Source of the DNA: Sulfurimonas sp.
GTDB taxonomy: Bacteria; Campylobacterota; Campylobacteria; Campylobacterales; Sulfurimonadaceae
DNA: 64,000 nt
Assembly: GCF_014859695.1 (NCBI RefSeq)
Contig: NZ_JACUTS010000001.1
Coordinates: 92,839-156,838, forward strand
Direction of reading: 5' to 3'
Under the pieces are notes generated by a model that was given only the letters and a program-made list of their open reading frames with translations, searched no databases and was not told the origin of the DNA. The position numbers and the translations under genes were made by a program. Shown here piece after piece: positions 37,403 to 45,829 of the stretch. Numbering within the stretch: position 1 is the first letter of the stretch; each line of letters opens with the position of its first letter.

Positions 37403-38583
37403 GCAATATAATGGATTTGGATAAAAAGTACGTTCTGCCGACGTACGCAAGAGCAGATGTTGAGTTTGTAAGGGGCAGCAATGCAAAGCTGTTTGACTCA
37501 GAGGGCAAAAAGTATATAGATTTTGCTTCGGGAATAGCGGTGTGCAGCGTAGGGCATGCAAATAAAAGAGTCAATGACGCAATATGCAAACAGATCTCAA
37601 ATATTACTCATACTTCAAACCTTTACTATATTGCTCCGCAGGCTCGTGCGGCGCAGAAGATAGTTGAAGCAAGCGGATACGACATGAAGTGCTTTTTTGG
37701 AAACAGCGGAGCCGAAGCAAATGAGGGCGCTATAAAGATAGCGAGAAAGTTCGGTGAAAAAGACGGTGAGGTTAAGAGATACAAGGTCATAACACTTCAA
37801 CACTCTTTTCACGGAAGAACGATTACAACGGTAAAAGCGACCGGTCAAGAGAAGATGCATAGCTATTTTGGACCTTATCCTGACGGCTTTGTCTATGCCG
37901 ATGATATAAATCATGTAGCATCTCTTGTGGATGAGCATACATGTGCGGTTATGATTGAACTTGTTCAGGGCGAGGGCGGTGTTCAGCCGCTTGATAGAGA
38001 GTCTGTTCAAAAACTTGCAGCATTTTTAAAAGAAAAAAATGTGCTTCTCATTGTCGATGAGGTGCAAACAGGCATTTACAGAACAGGAAAGTTTTTGGCG
38101 TCAAATTACTATGACATAGAGCCTGACGTTGTAACGCTTGCAAAGGGTCTTGGCGGCGGCGTTCCTATCGGTGTCGTTATGACTACTTTAAAAGAGGTTT
38201 TTAGTGCAGGAGATCACGGCTCTACATTCGGTGGAAACTTTTTAAGCACTACAGCCGCATGTGAGGTTGTGGATATTTTAAACGAGATGAACGAGAGTGG
38301 AGAGCTTCAAGAAAGCATAGATTACTTTGATAGTGAACTAGAGAAGTTTTATGCTGCCCATAAGGATGTTTTTACTTCAAAAGTTGGCATTGGAATGATG
38401 TGCGGATTGCGTGTTAGGGATGCAGACACACTTACTAAAATAGTCTCAAAAGCAAGAGAAGAGGGTGCTATAGTTTTAAAAGCTGGACGTGATACTCTTA
38501 GACTTTTGCCGGCACTTACAATCACGAAAGAGGAAACAGATGAAGGCTTTAAAGCTCTCAATCGCGCTCTTAACTCTTTGTAG
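37399..38583 (+). CDS. argD: Acetylornithine aminotransferase
   Basis: This 394-residue class III PLP transaminase of arginine (and possibly lysine) synthesis is full length. Motifs: LFDSEGKKYIDFASGIAV near the start, GNSGAEANEGAIKIAR, HSFHGRTITT, the VDEVQTGIYRTGKF region with the PLP aspartate, and the PLP lysine in TLAKGLGGGVPIG. The ATG overlaps the preceding stop (ATGA), and the 3' end overlaps the TolC-like gene by 44 bases. No other arginine gene is close, so its place in this operon is not explained by pathway. Confidence 0.95.
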   Translation: MSNIMDLDKKYVLPTYARADVEFVRGSNAKLFDSEGKKYIDFASGIAVCSVGHANKRVNDAICKQISNITHTSNLYYIAPQARAAQKIVEASGYDMKCFFGNSGAEANEGAIKIARKFGEKDGEVKRYKVITLQHSFHGRTITTVKATGQEKMHSYFGPYPDGFVYADDINHVASLVDEHTCAVMIELVQGEGGVQPLDRESVQKLAAFLKEKNVLLIVDEVQTGIYRTGKFLASNYYDIEPDVVTLAKGLGGGVPIGVVMTTLKEVFSAGDHGSTFGGNFLSTTAACEVVDILNEMNESGELQESIDYFDSELEKFYAAHKDVFTSKVGIGMMCGLRVRDADTLTKIVSKAREEGAIVLKAGRDTLRLLPALTITKEETDEGFKALNRALNSL

Positions 38584-39754
38584 TACGCTACTTGTTTCAG
38601 AGGAAGAGCTAGATAGCTACATCTCTGAAAATAAAAAAGAGCAGTTTAAGTATGACTATGAAAAAAATGAGGCGGAGAGTTCAAAGCTTCGCGACTCATG
38701 GATTGCGCCTCTGAATTTAAACTACAACTATTCAAAAAGCAATCCGTATGAAAATAAGCAGACTCAACAGAGTGCGGCGATTGTGATGGATCAGCCTATC
38801 TTTAAAAGCGGCGGAATCTACTATGGGATTCAGTTTGCAGAGGCTTCGAGGATTTACTCAAACAATTTTACAGATGTTACAAAAAGAAAGTTGGCAAAAG
38901 AGGCAGTCTCACTTTTGATCCAGATAAAACAGATGGATTTGAAGATAAGCAAGCAGAAGCTGCAGATTGAGAATTCAGAGATTAATCTTGCGCAGAAAAA
39001 AGAGGATTATCTAAACGGTCAGCTTGATTCCGGTTTTTTAGACAGCGCAATAATTGAGAGAAACATTGTTATCCAATCGCTCTATGACATAGAGACAAAC
39101 AAAGAGAGAGTTATATCAAAGTTCAATGCCATTAGTGATATGGAATATGATAATGCTTTTGTGCCAGAGCTAAAACTAATAACTCAAGAGGAGTTTTTAG
39201 AGAATAATATGGTTTTAAGCATGTCTCAAAGCGAGATAAACAAAAACAGATACAATAAAAATATTACAGTATCAAAATATCTTCCTCAAATCAATTTTGT
39301 AGCTGGCTATAATTGGAAAGAGAGTCAAAATCAGCAATTTACACCAGACTCACCAGCAATATCCAACGAAACTGATTACTATAACTATGGTATTAGAGCA
39401 ACGTTGCCTCTTGATATAAACATTTTTAGAGATGTAGAGTCTTCAAAAATAGATTATTTAAAATCTGTGATTGTAATTGAGGATAAAAAACGAGAGCAAA
39501 AAGCAATCTTTGAACAAGTTATGCAAAATATAGATAATTTTGAGAAGAAAAAACAGCTGAGTGTTGAAAATAGAGATATATATGAGAAACTGCTAGAAGA
39601 TACAAAAGCGCTCTTCAATGCCGGATATAAAACTCAGTATGATGTAGAGCTTTTACAAAACTCTGTGGAGATTCAAAAGATTGACGTAGAGATATATGAG
39701 ATGGATAAACAGCTTGAGCTTCTGACACTTTATGAGATGTATAAAAATGATTAG
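38540..39754 (+). CDS. TolC family outer membrane efflux protein
   Basis: A 404-residue exported protein with an N-terminal signal peptide (MKALKLSIALLTLCSTLLVS) and long amphipathic, Gln/Lys/Glu-rich helices characteristic of TolC-type channels. An AVSLLIQIKQMDLKISKQKLQIENSEINLAQ helix and a late NAGYKTQYDVELLQNSVEIQ helix repeat the TolC pattern. An in-frame ATG at 38489 lies inside argD, but the ATG at 38540 has GAGG six bases upstream and begins the signal peptide, so I use it. It likely pairs with the HlyD-like adaptor of the same operon. Confidence 0.83.
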   Translation: MKALKLSIALLTLCSTLLVSEEELDSYISENKKEQFKYDYEKNEAESSKLRDSWIAPLNLNYNYSKSNPYENKQTQQSAAIVMDQPIFKSGGIYYGIQFAEASRIYSNNFTDVTKRKLAKEAVSLLIQIKQMDLKISKQKLQIENSEINLAQKKEDYLNGQLDSGFLDSAIIERNIVIQSLYDIETNKERVISKFNAISDMEYDNAFVPELKLITQEEFLENNMVLSMSQSEINKNRYNKNITVSKYLPQINFVAGYNWKESQNQQFTPDSPAISNETDYYNYGIRATLPLDINIFRDVESSKIDYLKSVIVIEDKKREQKAIFEQVMQNIDNFEKKKQLSVENRDIYEKLLEDTKALFNAGYKTQYDVELLQNSVEIQKIDVEIYEMDKQLELLTLYEMYKND

Positions 39755-40748
39755 AGATAGTAGATTTAGCGACTATATGTCGGAGTGGCTCTACGGCGAA
39801 GATGGCTACTACGCGACATACAAAGATATAGGCAAGGGCGGAGATTTTTACACCTCCGTCAGTACAAGCAAATTTTTCGGCGGAACTATCGCAAAGCATA
39901 TTATCTCTTTGGTCGATGAGGGCTTTTTGGCGCAAGATGCGACAATATGCGAGATAGGCGCGCATCACGGCTATTTTTTGGCGGATGTTATAGAGTTTAT
40001 CTACACACTGCGTCCTAAACTTTTAGAGAGCTTCAACTTTGTAATTATTGAGAGATTTGAGACACTTCAAGAGTTTCAAAAAAATTACTTTAATGAGAGT
40101 TTCGGAGATGCCGTTAAACTAACTCACTACAAATCACTAAACGAGCTGAAGTGTGAAAATGCCTTTTTTATAGCAAATGAGATATTTGACGCATTCCCAT
40201 GTGAGCTCTACTATAAAGGTAAAAGTGCCAGAGTAGATACTCATGAAGTCATCTTTGACATGGATGATGAGTGGGTGGAGCAAAAAGCAAAAAAGTACCA
40301 TAAAGACAGAGGCGAGATAGCCGTTGGTTACGAAGAGTTTGCTCATGAGATGGCTAGCGCGTGCGATAAGTTTGAGTTTATGAGTTTTGACTACGGAGAG
40401 ATGCAGGCACGTCCCGATTTTTCGCTAAGAGTCTACTCAAAGCATGATGTTATCCCCTTTTTTGATGAAAATATAAAAAAAGATGAGCTATTTGCAAAGT
40501 CAGATCTTACATACGACGTGACGTTCGAACATGTAAAAGATGCTTATGAAAAGGCGGGAGTAGAGTTTATAGAGCTCAAAGCTCAGATGACAGCACTCGT
40601 GAATATGGGAATCTTAGAGCTTTTGGAGATTTTAAAAACAAAAGTGGATGAGAAGATCTACAAACAAGAGCTCGAGAAGGTAAAAATACTGATAATGCCC
40701 AATTTTCTTGGAGAAAGATTTAAAATGATACGCTTTAGAAAGAGTTGA
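39747..40748 (+). CDS. MidA/NDUFAF7-like SAM-dependent methyltransferase
   Basis: This 333-residue soluble protein resembles the MidA/NDUFAF7 family, which in mitochondria methylates an arginine of the complex I subunit NDUFS2. Visible motifs: a GKGGDFYTSVSTSKFFGG N-terminal stretch, the SAM-binding EIGAHHGYFLADV, VIIERFETLQEFQ, and FIANEIFDAFPCELY. The first in-frame ATG is at 39732, but the second (39747) begins MIRDSRFSDYM, which matches the family start better. It overlaps the TolC gene by 8 bases and is the last gene of the operon. The bacterial substrate is unknown; NuoD arginine methylation is an inference from the family. Confidence 0.82.
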   Translation: MIRDSRFSDYMSEWLYGEDGYYATYKDIGKGGDFYTSVSTSKFFGGTIAKHIISLVDEGFLAQDATICEIGAHHGYFLADVIEFIYTLRPKLLESFNFVIIERFETLQEFQKNYFNESFGDAVKLTHYKSLNELKCENAFFIANEIFDAFPCELYYKGKSARVDTHEVIFDMDDEWVEQKAKKYHKDRGEIAVGYEEFAHEMASACDKFEFMSFDYGEMQARPDFSLRVYSKHDVIPFFDENIKKDELFAKSDLTYDVTFEHVKDAYEKAGVEFIELKAQMTALVNMGILELLEILKTKVDEKIYKQELEKVKILIMPNFLGERFKMIRFRKS

Positions 40749-40750
40749 AA

Positions 40751-40775
40751 ACAAGAAGTGTCTAGCACTCCTTGT
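40751..40775 (+). terminator. Terminator between methyltransferase and pilT genes
   Basis: ACAAGAAGTG and CACTCCTTGT pair over ten positions (one mismatch) around the loop TCTAG, directly after the methyltransferase stop, followed by CTTTCT. It can serve both convergent genes. Confidence 0.6.
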
Positions 40776-40779
40776 CTTT

Positions 40780-41862
40780 CTACATACTGTGAATTATCTT
40801 CATCAACTCTTCAGGTCTGTTTGAAGCTGTGATTGCGACCTCCTTTGAGATAACTTTTTTACGAAGCAGCACTAAGAGTTGGTCTGTCTGCGTTGTCATA
40901 TTTGTCTCGTTCTGGTTTAGTTGCATTTGAGAATAGATCTGGTGAACTTTATCTTCTCTGATTAAGTTTTGAATAGCGGGATTTGCTATGAGAACTTCTT
41001 GCGTAGCAACTATTCCGCCTCCGATTCTAGGCATAAGAGATTGGGATATAACAGAAATAAGCGAAGACGCGAGCTGCGCTCTTACCTGCGCCTGTTCACC
41101 TGCATCAAAAACGTCAATAATACGGTTTATGGTTGCCGGTGCAGAGTTTGTATGAAGAGTTCCAAAAACTATGTGACCCGTCTCAGCGGCAGTAAGAGCA
41201 GCAGAAATAGTCTCTTTATCTCTCATCTCACCTACTAGAATAACATCTGGATCCTGTCTTAGTGCATATTTTAGTGCGGTAGCAAATGAACTTGTATCTG
41301 AGCCGACTTCTCTTTGTGAAAAGAGGGACTTAATGTTTGTATGAACAAACTCTACGGGGTCTTCGATGGTGATAATATGCTTGTTTACCGTAAGATTAAT
41401 CTCATGAAGCATAGAAGCCAGAGTTGTAGACTTACCGCTTCCGGTAGGACCAGTTACGAGGATTAGCCCTTTTTCTCTCTTTACGAGCTCTTTAAAGATT
41501 GGGTTGTTGTTAAACTTCTCAAGCGGCGGAATATCGATAGGAATCATACGAAACGCACATGCAATACCCGCAATGGTTCTATAGTAGTTTGCACGAAAAC
41601 GTCCGACATTCTCTAACTCAAAAGAGAAGTCAAGCTCATTTTTCTCTTCAAATATTTTCTTCTGCTTATCTTCAATAAGAGCATAAGCCATCTCTTCTAT
41701 CTCTTTGGCGTGTAATATAGGAAGGTTAAGAGGTTTCAGCGACTTGTCAATTCTGATTTGCGGTTCACTTCCGGGAACAAGGTGCAAGTCTGAAGAGTCA
41801 AAGTGCAAAACACTCTTGAGCAGTTTTTTAATATCTATTGGTTTTTTAGTATCATCACTCAT
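40780..41862 (-). CDS. pilT: Type IV pilus retraction ATPase PilT
   Basis: This 360-residue hexameric secretion ATPase drives retraction of type IV pili. Motifs: Walker A GPTGSGKST (138-146), the Asp box (ITIEDPVEF), Walker B RQDPDVILVGEMRD, the His box TGHIVFGTLHTNSA and an AIQNLIRED motif close to the AIRNLIRE retraction motif near the C-terminus, which favours PilT over PilB or PilU. It is encoded 55 bases downstream of gatC on the same strand, away from any other pilus gene in the window. Confidence 0.92.
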   Translation of the reverse strand: MSDDTKKPIDIKKLLKSVLHFDSSDLHLVPGSEPQIRIDKSLKPLNLPILHAKEIEEMAYALIEDKQKKIFEEKNELDFSFELENVGRFRANYYRTIAGIACAFRMIPIDIPPLEKFNNNPIFKELVKREKGLILVTGPTGSGKSTTLASMLHEINLTVNKHIITIEDPVEFVHTNIKSLFSQREVGSDTSSFATALKYALRQDPDVILVGEMRDKETISAALTAAETGHIVFGTLHTNSAPATINRIIDVFDAGEQAQVRAQLASSLISVISQSLMPRIGGGIVATQEVLIANPAIQNLIREDKVHQIYSQMQLNQNETNMTTQTDQLLVLLRKKVISKEVAITASNRPEELMKIIHSM

Positions 41863-41917
41863 AACAGGTTTCCTTTGGTTTTATTAAATTTTACTATAAT
41901 AGTACAAAAAAGCTACG

Positions 41918-42208
41918 TTAATCAATTATCTTTGGAACAATAAAAAAGCCATCATCGCTAAGAGGCGAATTTTTAAGTATGCTCTCGTTTATCTCCGCAT
42001 TACAATACGCAATATCCTCTCTTAAAAGTGTTGCATCATCGCTCATCGCAAATTTAGCATCGACACCATCAGTATCTAATTCACTTAAATTATCTACAAA
42101 GCTTACGAATTCAGAGAGTTGATTTATGATCTCTTCTCTTTTATCATCAGAGACTTTTAAAAACGATAGTTTTTCGAGCCTCTCTAACAGTTTGTCATCT
42201 ACTTGCAT
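41918..42208 (-). CDS. gatC: Asp-tRNA/Glu-tRNA amidotransferase subunit C
   Basis: A 96-residue protein that matches GatC in length and pattern: KLSFLKVSDDKREEIINQLSEFVSFVDNLSELDTDGVDA, then ALLRED-like ATLLREDIA and a C-terminal PLSDDGFFIVPKII. The GatCAB complex converts misacylated Glu-tRNA-Gln or Asp-tRNA-Asn. GatA and gatB are not in the window. The neighbouring pilT on the same strand is unrelated in function. Confidence 0.92.
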   Translation of the reverse strand: MQVDDKLLERLEKLSFLKVSDDKREEIINQLSEFVSFVDNLSELDTDGVDAKFAMSDDATLLREDIAYCNAEINESILKNSPLSDDGFFIVPKIID

Positions 42209-42352
42209 CCAGTCATCCTCTACTATTATGGGCTTAGTATCTGCCCTTTTGTAGATTGTAGCAAAAAAAATCTATCTATTTGATGAAACTTTAACAAACT
42301 ATGCGATATTATTTTGAACTTTTGGAAAATTGTTAATTAAAAAGGAATATTT

Positions 42353-42940
42353 TTGAGCTTAAAAGAGAATATAAACATGGTAAAAGAGGAGTTAAACTCC
42401 GAAGAGAAGTTTTTTGAAAAAGCGGTCATGACTGAGAAGTTTGTAAAAAAATATAAAAACATTATGATAGCTTCAGTTGTTGCAATAGTTCTGGTAGTAG
42501 GAGCAAATATCGCATATAACATAAATGAAGAGGGTAAGGTTTCAGCTGCAAATGCGGTGCTTTTGAAGTTACAGTCAGACCCGAGTGACGCCGCTGCCCT
42601 TTCAGAGCTTAAAAAATTAAGTCCAAACCTACATGACGTATGGCTATACTCACAAGCTATAGCCAACAGTGATATTGAGCTGCTTAAGGGCTTGAAGAGC
42701 TCAGATGCCATGATTATAACTGATTTGGCAAAGTATGAATTGGCACAGGATGCTGCTTCTCTTGAAGAGTATGCATCAAAACAAAATGCAATATACAGAG
42801 ACCTTGCACTGGTAAAGAGTGCGGTAATGCTACTGAATGAAAACAAGGCGGATAAAGCAAGAGCGGTTCTCTCAAAAGTCTCAGCAGAGTCATCTTTAAA
42901 TGAGTTGGTATCTGTTCTTAAGCATTATGGAGTGAATTAA
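42353..42940 (+). CDS. YfgM-like membrane-anchored TPR-type protein
   Basis: A 195-residue protein with one transmembrane helix (about 38-54, IMIASVVAIVLVVGANIAY), a cytoplasmic N-terminus and a periplasmic alpha-helical region resembling degenerate TPR repeats. The start is TTG at 42353 with AAAGGA six bases upstream. Its layout (N-terminal anchor plus TPR-like repeats) and its position directly before a BamB-like propeller lipoprotein parallel the yfgM-bamB pair of gamma-proteobacteria, where YfgM is an ancillary translocon chaperone. Sequence similarity itself is weak, so the assignment is partly by context. Confidence 0.68.
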   Translation: MSLKENINMVKEELNSEEKFFEKAVMTEKFVKKYKNIMIASVVAIVLVVGANIAYNINEEGKVSAANAVLLKLQSDPSDAAALSELKKLSPNLHDVWLYSQAIANSDIELLKGLKSSDAMIITDLAKYELAQDAASLEEYASKQNAIYRDLALVKSAVMLLNENKADKARAVLSKVSAESSLNELVSVLKHYGVN

Positions 42941-42944
42941 TATT

Positions 42945-43940
42945 TTGAAAATTTTACATATAGCAATAATTGCATCTTTACTATTTGCTTTTAGCGCATG
43001 TAGCTCCAAAGAGGTTTTTAAACCTGCGGAGGTCAAAGATGATTGGGAGTATTGCGGAGGCAGTGACGTAACTATCGAAGGAGTCGCCTCTGAAGCGGCA
43101 CTCGTAGAGGATAGAAAGGTTCTGGCAAAAGGCAGAGTCCTTGATGTTATAATTCCCGAGGATCAAAAGCTTTTGGGTTACAGCGACGGGTGGGTAATGA
43201 GCGCGGACATCGACGGCAATCTAACACTTCAATACGCTACCGATAACAAAATGGTTGAGAAGTTTAATTTAAAAAGAACGATAGCAACGGCAGGCATAAA
43301 AGATGACCTTCTAGCAGTTCTTTTTGCAAGCAATGAGATGGCACTTTACTCCATAGCCGATAAATCACTTCTGTTAAAAGAGCAGGGCGATGCCCCGATA
43401 GTGGTAAATTCAAAGATTGTAAAACCTTCTATAAAGGATGATTTAGTTCTCTTCTCAACACTTGATGGAAAAGTAGTTATTATAAACTCACAAACCAAGA
43501 AAAAGTTAAGAACGGTAATCGTGAGTTCCGAAGAGCACTTTAACAATATTATATATTTCAATCTTTTAGACAACAAAATCATTGCCGCTACAGGACACAA
43601 AATACTCTCTCTGGGAGAAAAAGAGATCAGAACTGATTTTGACATAAGAGATGTTGTCTCTGATGATAAAAATATCTATATAGCAACAAAGCAGGGCGAG
43701 ATAATATCCCTAAATTCAGATCTGCAAAAAAATGCGTCGGCAAAGTTTCCATTTGCACACTTCTTAGGAATGATAGTTCACAATCAGAAGCTGTACGCTT
43801 TAGAAAAAGAGGGCTATATAATAGAGCTTTCAAAAGATTTATCTGAGCATGCCGTTTATGAAGTAAGCATAGATGATGGATATGTCTATATTGATGGAAA
43901 AATTTTCTTTGTGGGCGATGAGTATATCTCGGTAGAGTAA
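42945..43940 (+). CDS. BamB-like beta-propeller lipoprotein
   Basis: A 331-residue exported lipoprotein: signal peptide with a lipobox at FSAC (C19 as the lipidated cysteine), then repeated short beta-rich units, each with an aspartate-rich turn (such as SADIDGNLTLQYATD, FSTLDGKVVIINSQT and IATKQGEIISLNS), typical of an eight-bladed PQQ-like propeller. The start is TTG at 42945. With the preceding YfgM-like gene it resembles the yfgM-bamB pair, suggesting a role in outer membrane protein assembly. Another propeller lipoprotein function cannot be excluded. Confidence 0.68.
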   Translation: MKILHIAIIASLLFAFSACSSKEVFKPAEVKDDWEYCGGSDVTIEGVASEAALVEDRKVLAKGRVLDVIIPEDQKLLGYSDGWVMSADIDGNLTLQYATDNKMVEKFNLKRTIATAGIKDDLLAVLFASNEMALYSIADKSLLLKEQGDAPIVVNSKIVKPSIKDDLVLFSTLDGKVVIINSQTKKKLRTVIVSSEEHFNNIIYFNLLDNKIIAATGHKILSLGEKEIRTDFDIRDVVSDDKNIYIATKQGEIISLNSDLQKNASAKFPFAHFLGMIVHNQKLYALEKEGYIIELSKDLSEHAVYEVSIDDGYVYIDGKIFFVGDEYISVE

Positions 43941-43943
43941 GCG

Positions 43944-44771
43944 ATGTCAAATGAGCTAGAGGCTTTTATAGAGTATATAAGTGTTATAAAGGCTCTTAGT
44001 AAAAAGAGTGTTGAGGCGTACAGAAGCGACTTAAATGCTCTTGAAGAGACTCTTGGCAAGCCGCTTATAGCGCTAGACTCCGCGCTGCTCTTTAGCGCTC
44101 TTGGTGTATACAAAAACAAAAGAACGCTCAATCGAAAACTCTCTTCGGTAAACGCCTTTTTCGATTTTTGCTATAAAAACCGATTTTCAGATGAAAAAAC
44201 TAAACTAAAATTCTCAAAAATACCAAAACTTCTTCCAAAATTTCTCTCATTTGCCGAGATTCAAAACGGGTTAACTCTTATAGACAGAACCACTCTTAGC
44301 GGAGTTCGGGATTATGCGCTGATTCTTTTTTTATACGCTACGGGCACAAGGATAAGCGAATGTCTGGCTCTAAAAAGAGAGGATATTGAGGGCGAGTGGC
44401 TTCGCGTCAGGCATGCAAAAGGCGAGAGGGAGCGTATGGTTCCCATAGCAAAAGTTGCCATTAAAGCCCTGCAGAGTTACTTGGATGAGAAGAAAAGAGA
44501 TGACGGATTTGTCTGGTCCAACTACAAGGGCGGGAGACTTAGCCGTATATCTGCATATAAAACCACTCAAAAATATTTGGGAGTATCACCGCATATTTTG
44601 CGTCACTCCTATGCTACTTCACTAATATCAGGGGGAGCAGATTTGCGTGTAGTTCAGGAACTCTTGGGACATGCCTCTCTTTTAACCACGCAAATATATA
44701 CGCATATTCAGAAACAAGATCTCAAAGAGACTGTTGAAGTGTGTCACCCGATGGCAAGGGAGAGCTTATGA
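43944..44771 (+). CDS. Xer-type tyrosine recombinase
   Basis: A 275-residue site-specific recombinase. The SAM-like core-binding domain (about 1-85) is followed by the catalytic domain with the full set of residues: R136 (GTRISE), K159 (HAKGERER), H217 and R220 (HILRHSYATSL), H243 (LGHASLLTTQ) and Y252 (IYTHI). It is probably the chromosome dimer resolution enzyme of this organism; Campylobacterota normally have one Xer (XerH), usually longer than this. It begins 3 bases after the BamB-like gene and overlaps the HD gene (ATGA). No dif-type site was identified next to it. Confidence 0.88.
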   Translation: MSNELEAFIEYISVIKALSKKSVEAYRSDLNALEETLGKPLIALDSALLFSALGVYKNKRTLNRKLSSVNAFFDFCYKNRFSDEKTKLKFSKIPKLLPKFLSFAEIQNGLTLIDRTTLSGVRDYALILFLYATGTRISECLALKREDIEGEWLRVRHAKGERERMVPIAKVAIKALQSYLDEKKRDDGFVWSNYKGGRLSRISAYKTTQKYLGVSPHILRHSYATSLISGGADLRVVQELLGHASLLTTQIYTHIQKQDLKETVEVCHPMARESL

Positions 44772-45241
44772 ACAGAGTAAAAAACAGTTTTTTCTCCAGA
44801 GCTTTTTGGGAGTCGCTTTTTTTCGTGCAAAACAAGTGGCATCAGCATGGAGTTTTACTCCATACGCTTCGTGTTTTATACTATATCTTAAAAGATGGAG
44901 AGTTTAGGTTTTTTGCAGCCGGAGTTCTTCACGATATAGGCAAGCCGATTTGTGCTTATAAAAAGGATGATGAGGATGCAGAGTTCGGCGAGTATAGCTT
45001 TAGCGACCACGAAGAGAGAAGCTACGAAATAATCAAAAATTGGTCCTTTATAAGTGAGTATACGAAGCGGATAGTGCGCTATCACTATCTTATAAGAGAT
45101 ATTAAAAAAAGCAAAGAAGAAGATATGCCAAGATATGAGAGAAAGAAAAAGATCTGGGATAGTCTGGATTTAGATCTGAAAAAAGATTTGGAAAAATTTT
45201 TGTTCTATGATGACTTGGGTAAAGGAAAAAAAAGAAGATGA
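44768..45241 (+). CDS. HD domain phosphohydrolase-like protein
   Basis: This 157-residue soluble protein carries an HD-superfamily pattern: WHQHGVLLHTLRV near residue 25 (first histidine), AAGVLHDIGKP with the HD pair near 55-56, then YSFSDHEERS and a VRYHYLIRD segment supplying further metal ligands. It probably hydrolyses a nucleotide or phosphoester; the substrate is unknown. A longer frame from 44741 lies inside the recombinase gene; the ATG at 44768, overlapping its stop as ATGA, is the better start. It is translationally coupled to the recombinase gene. Confidence 0.8.
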   Translation: MNRVKNSFFSRAFWESLFFVQNKWHQHGVLLHTLRVLYYILKDGEFRFFAAGVLHDIGKPICAYKKDDEDAEFGEYSFSDHEERSYEIIKNWSFISEYTKRIVRYHYLIRDIKKSKEEDMPRYERKKKIWDSLDLDLKKDLEKFLFYDDLGKGKKRR

Positions 45242-45281
45242 GCTTCCCTTTAAAATTAGCACAAATGTAACAAAAAGAGTG

Positions 45282-45287
45282 TAAAAT
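45282..45287 (+). promoter_or_regulatory. Probable -10 box of the NosL-like/UreH-like pair
   Basis: TAAAAT 32 bases before the ATG at 45314 in the 72-base gap after the HD gene. Confidence 0.4.
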
Positions 45288-45313
45288 TTATTTTTATTTA
45301 AGATAGAAGGCTT

Positions 45314-45823
45314 GTGATGAAAAAAATTATCCCTTTATATTTAGTTTTGATGTTAGTTGTGTTAATTGTAATAATCTTTTTTTCTTTGGGTGTATCCAAG
45401 AAAATGGTTGTCGTGAAAGATGGAAATATCAAACAGATTCCAATTGAAATGCAAGTCGGAGTATATCAAGATGCTGATTGCGGTATGGTTATTGATGAGC
45501 TAAAAGACGCCTCTCAGGTTATTATAAAAAGCGGAAAGAGTTGGTTTTTTCATGACCACGGCGGATTTGTTAAATGGCTCGAAGATAAAGAGTTTAGAGA
45601 TAGTGCAAAAATCTGGGTGATGAGCAGAGACACAAAGAAATGGATAGACGCTAGAGAGGCTTTTTACTCACAAACTGATGAAACTCCGATGAGGTACGGT
45701 TTTGGTGCTTATGAAAAAAGAGAAGAAAAGTTTATCGATTTTGATACAATGCGTCTGAGAGTTTTAAGAGGCGAGACCTTGCAAAATCCTGCGATTAGAA
45801 AACAACTTTTAGGAAAACAGTAA
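45314..45823 (+). CDS. NosL-like membrane-anchored protein, probable copper handling
   Basis: A 169-residue protein with one N-terminal transmembrane helix (about 6-27) and a NosL-type periplasmic domain. The pattern ADCGMVIDE (C56, M58), SGKSWFFHDHGGFVKWL, KKWIDAREAFY and TPMRYGFGAYEK follows the NosL fold motifs (CGM, FFDD-like, WIDA, PMG-FA). NosL binds Cu(I) and supports nitrous oxide reductase, but no nos gene is nearby. The next gene, 6 bases downstream, is a UreH/SafE-like membrane protein of a type linked to copper delivery to cbb3 oxidases. A copper chaperone or transfer role is inference. Confidence 0.72.
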   Translation: MMKKIIPLYLVLMLVVLIVIIFFSLGVSKKMVVVKDGNIKQIPIEMQVGVYQDADCGMVIDELKDASQVIIKSGKSWFFHDHGGFVKWLEDKEFRDSAKIWVMSRDTKKWIDAREAFYSQTDETPMRYGFGAYEKREEKFIDFDTMRLRVLRGETLQNPAIRKQLLGKQ

Positions 45824-45829
45824 AAGAGA

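Noticed and set aside
43944..44771. The Xer recombinase as a mobile-element integrase
   Set aside because: It sits in a coupled housekeeping operon with no attachment-site repeats or phage genes, so a chromosomal Xer role is more likely.
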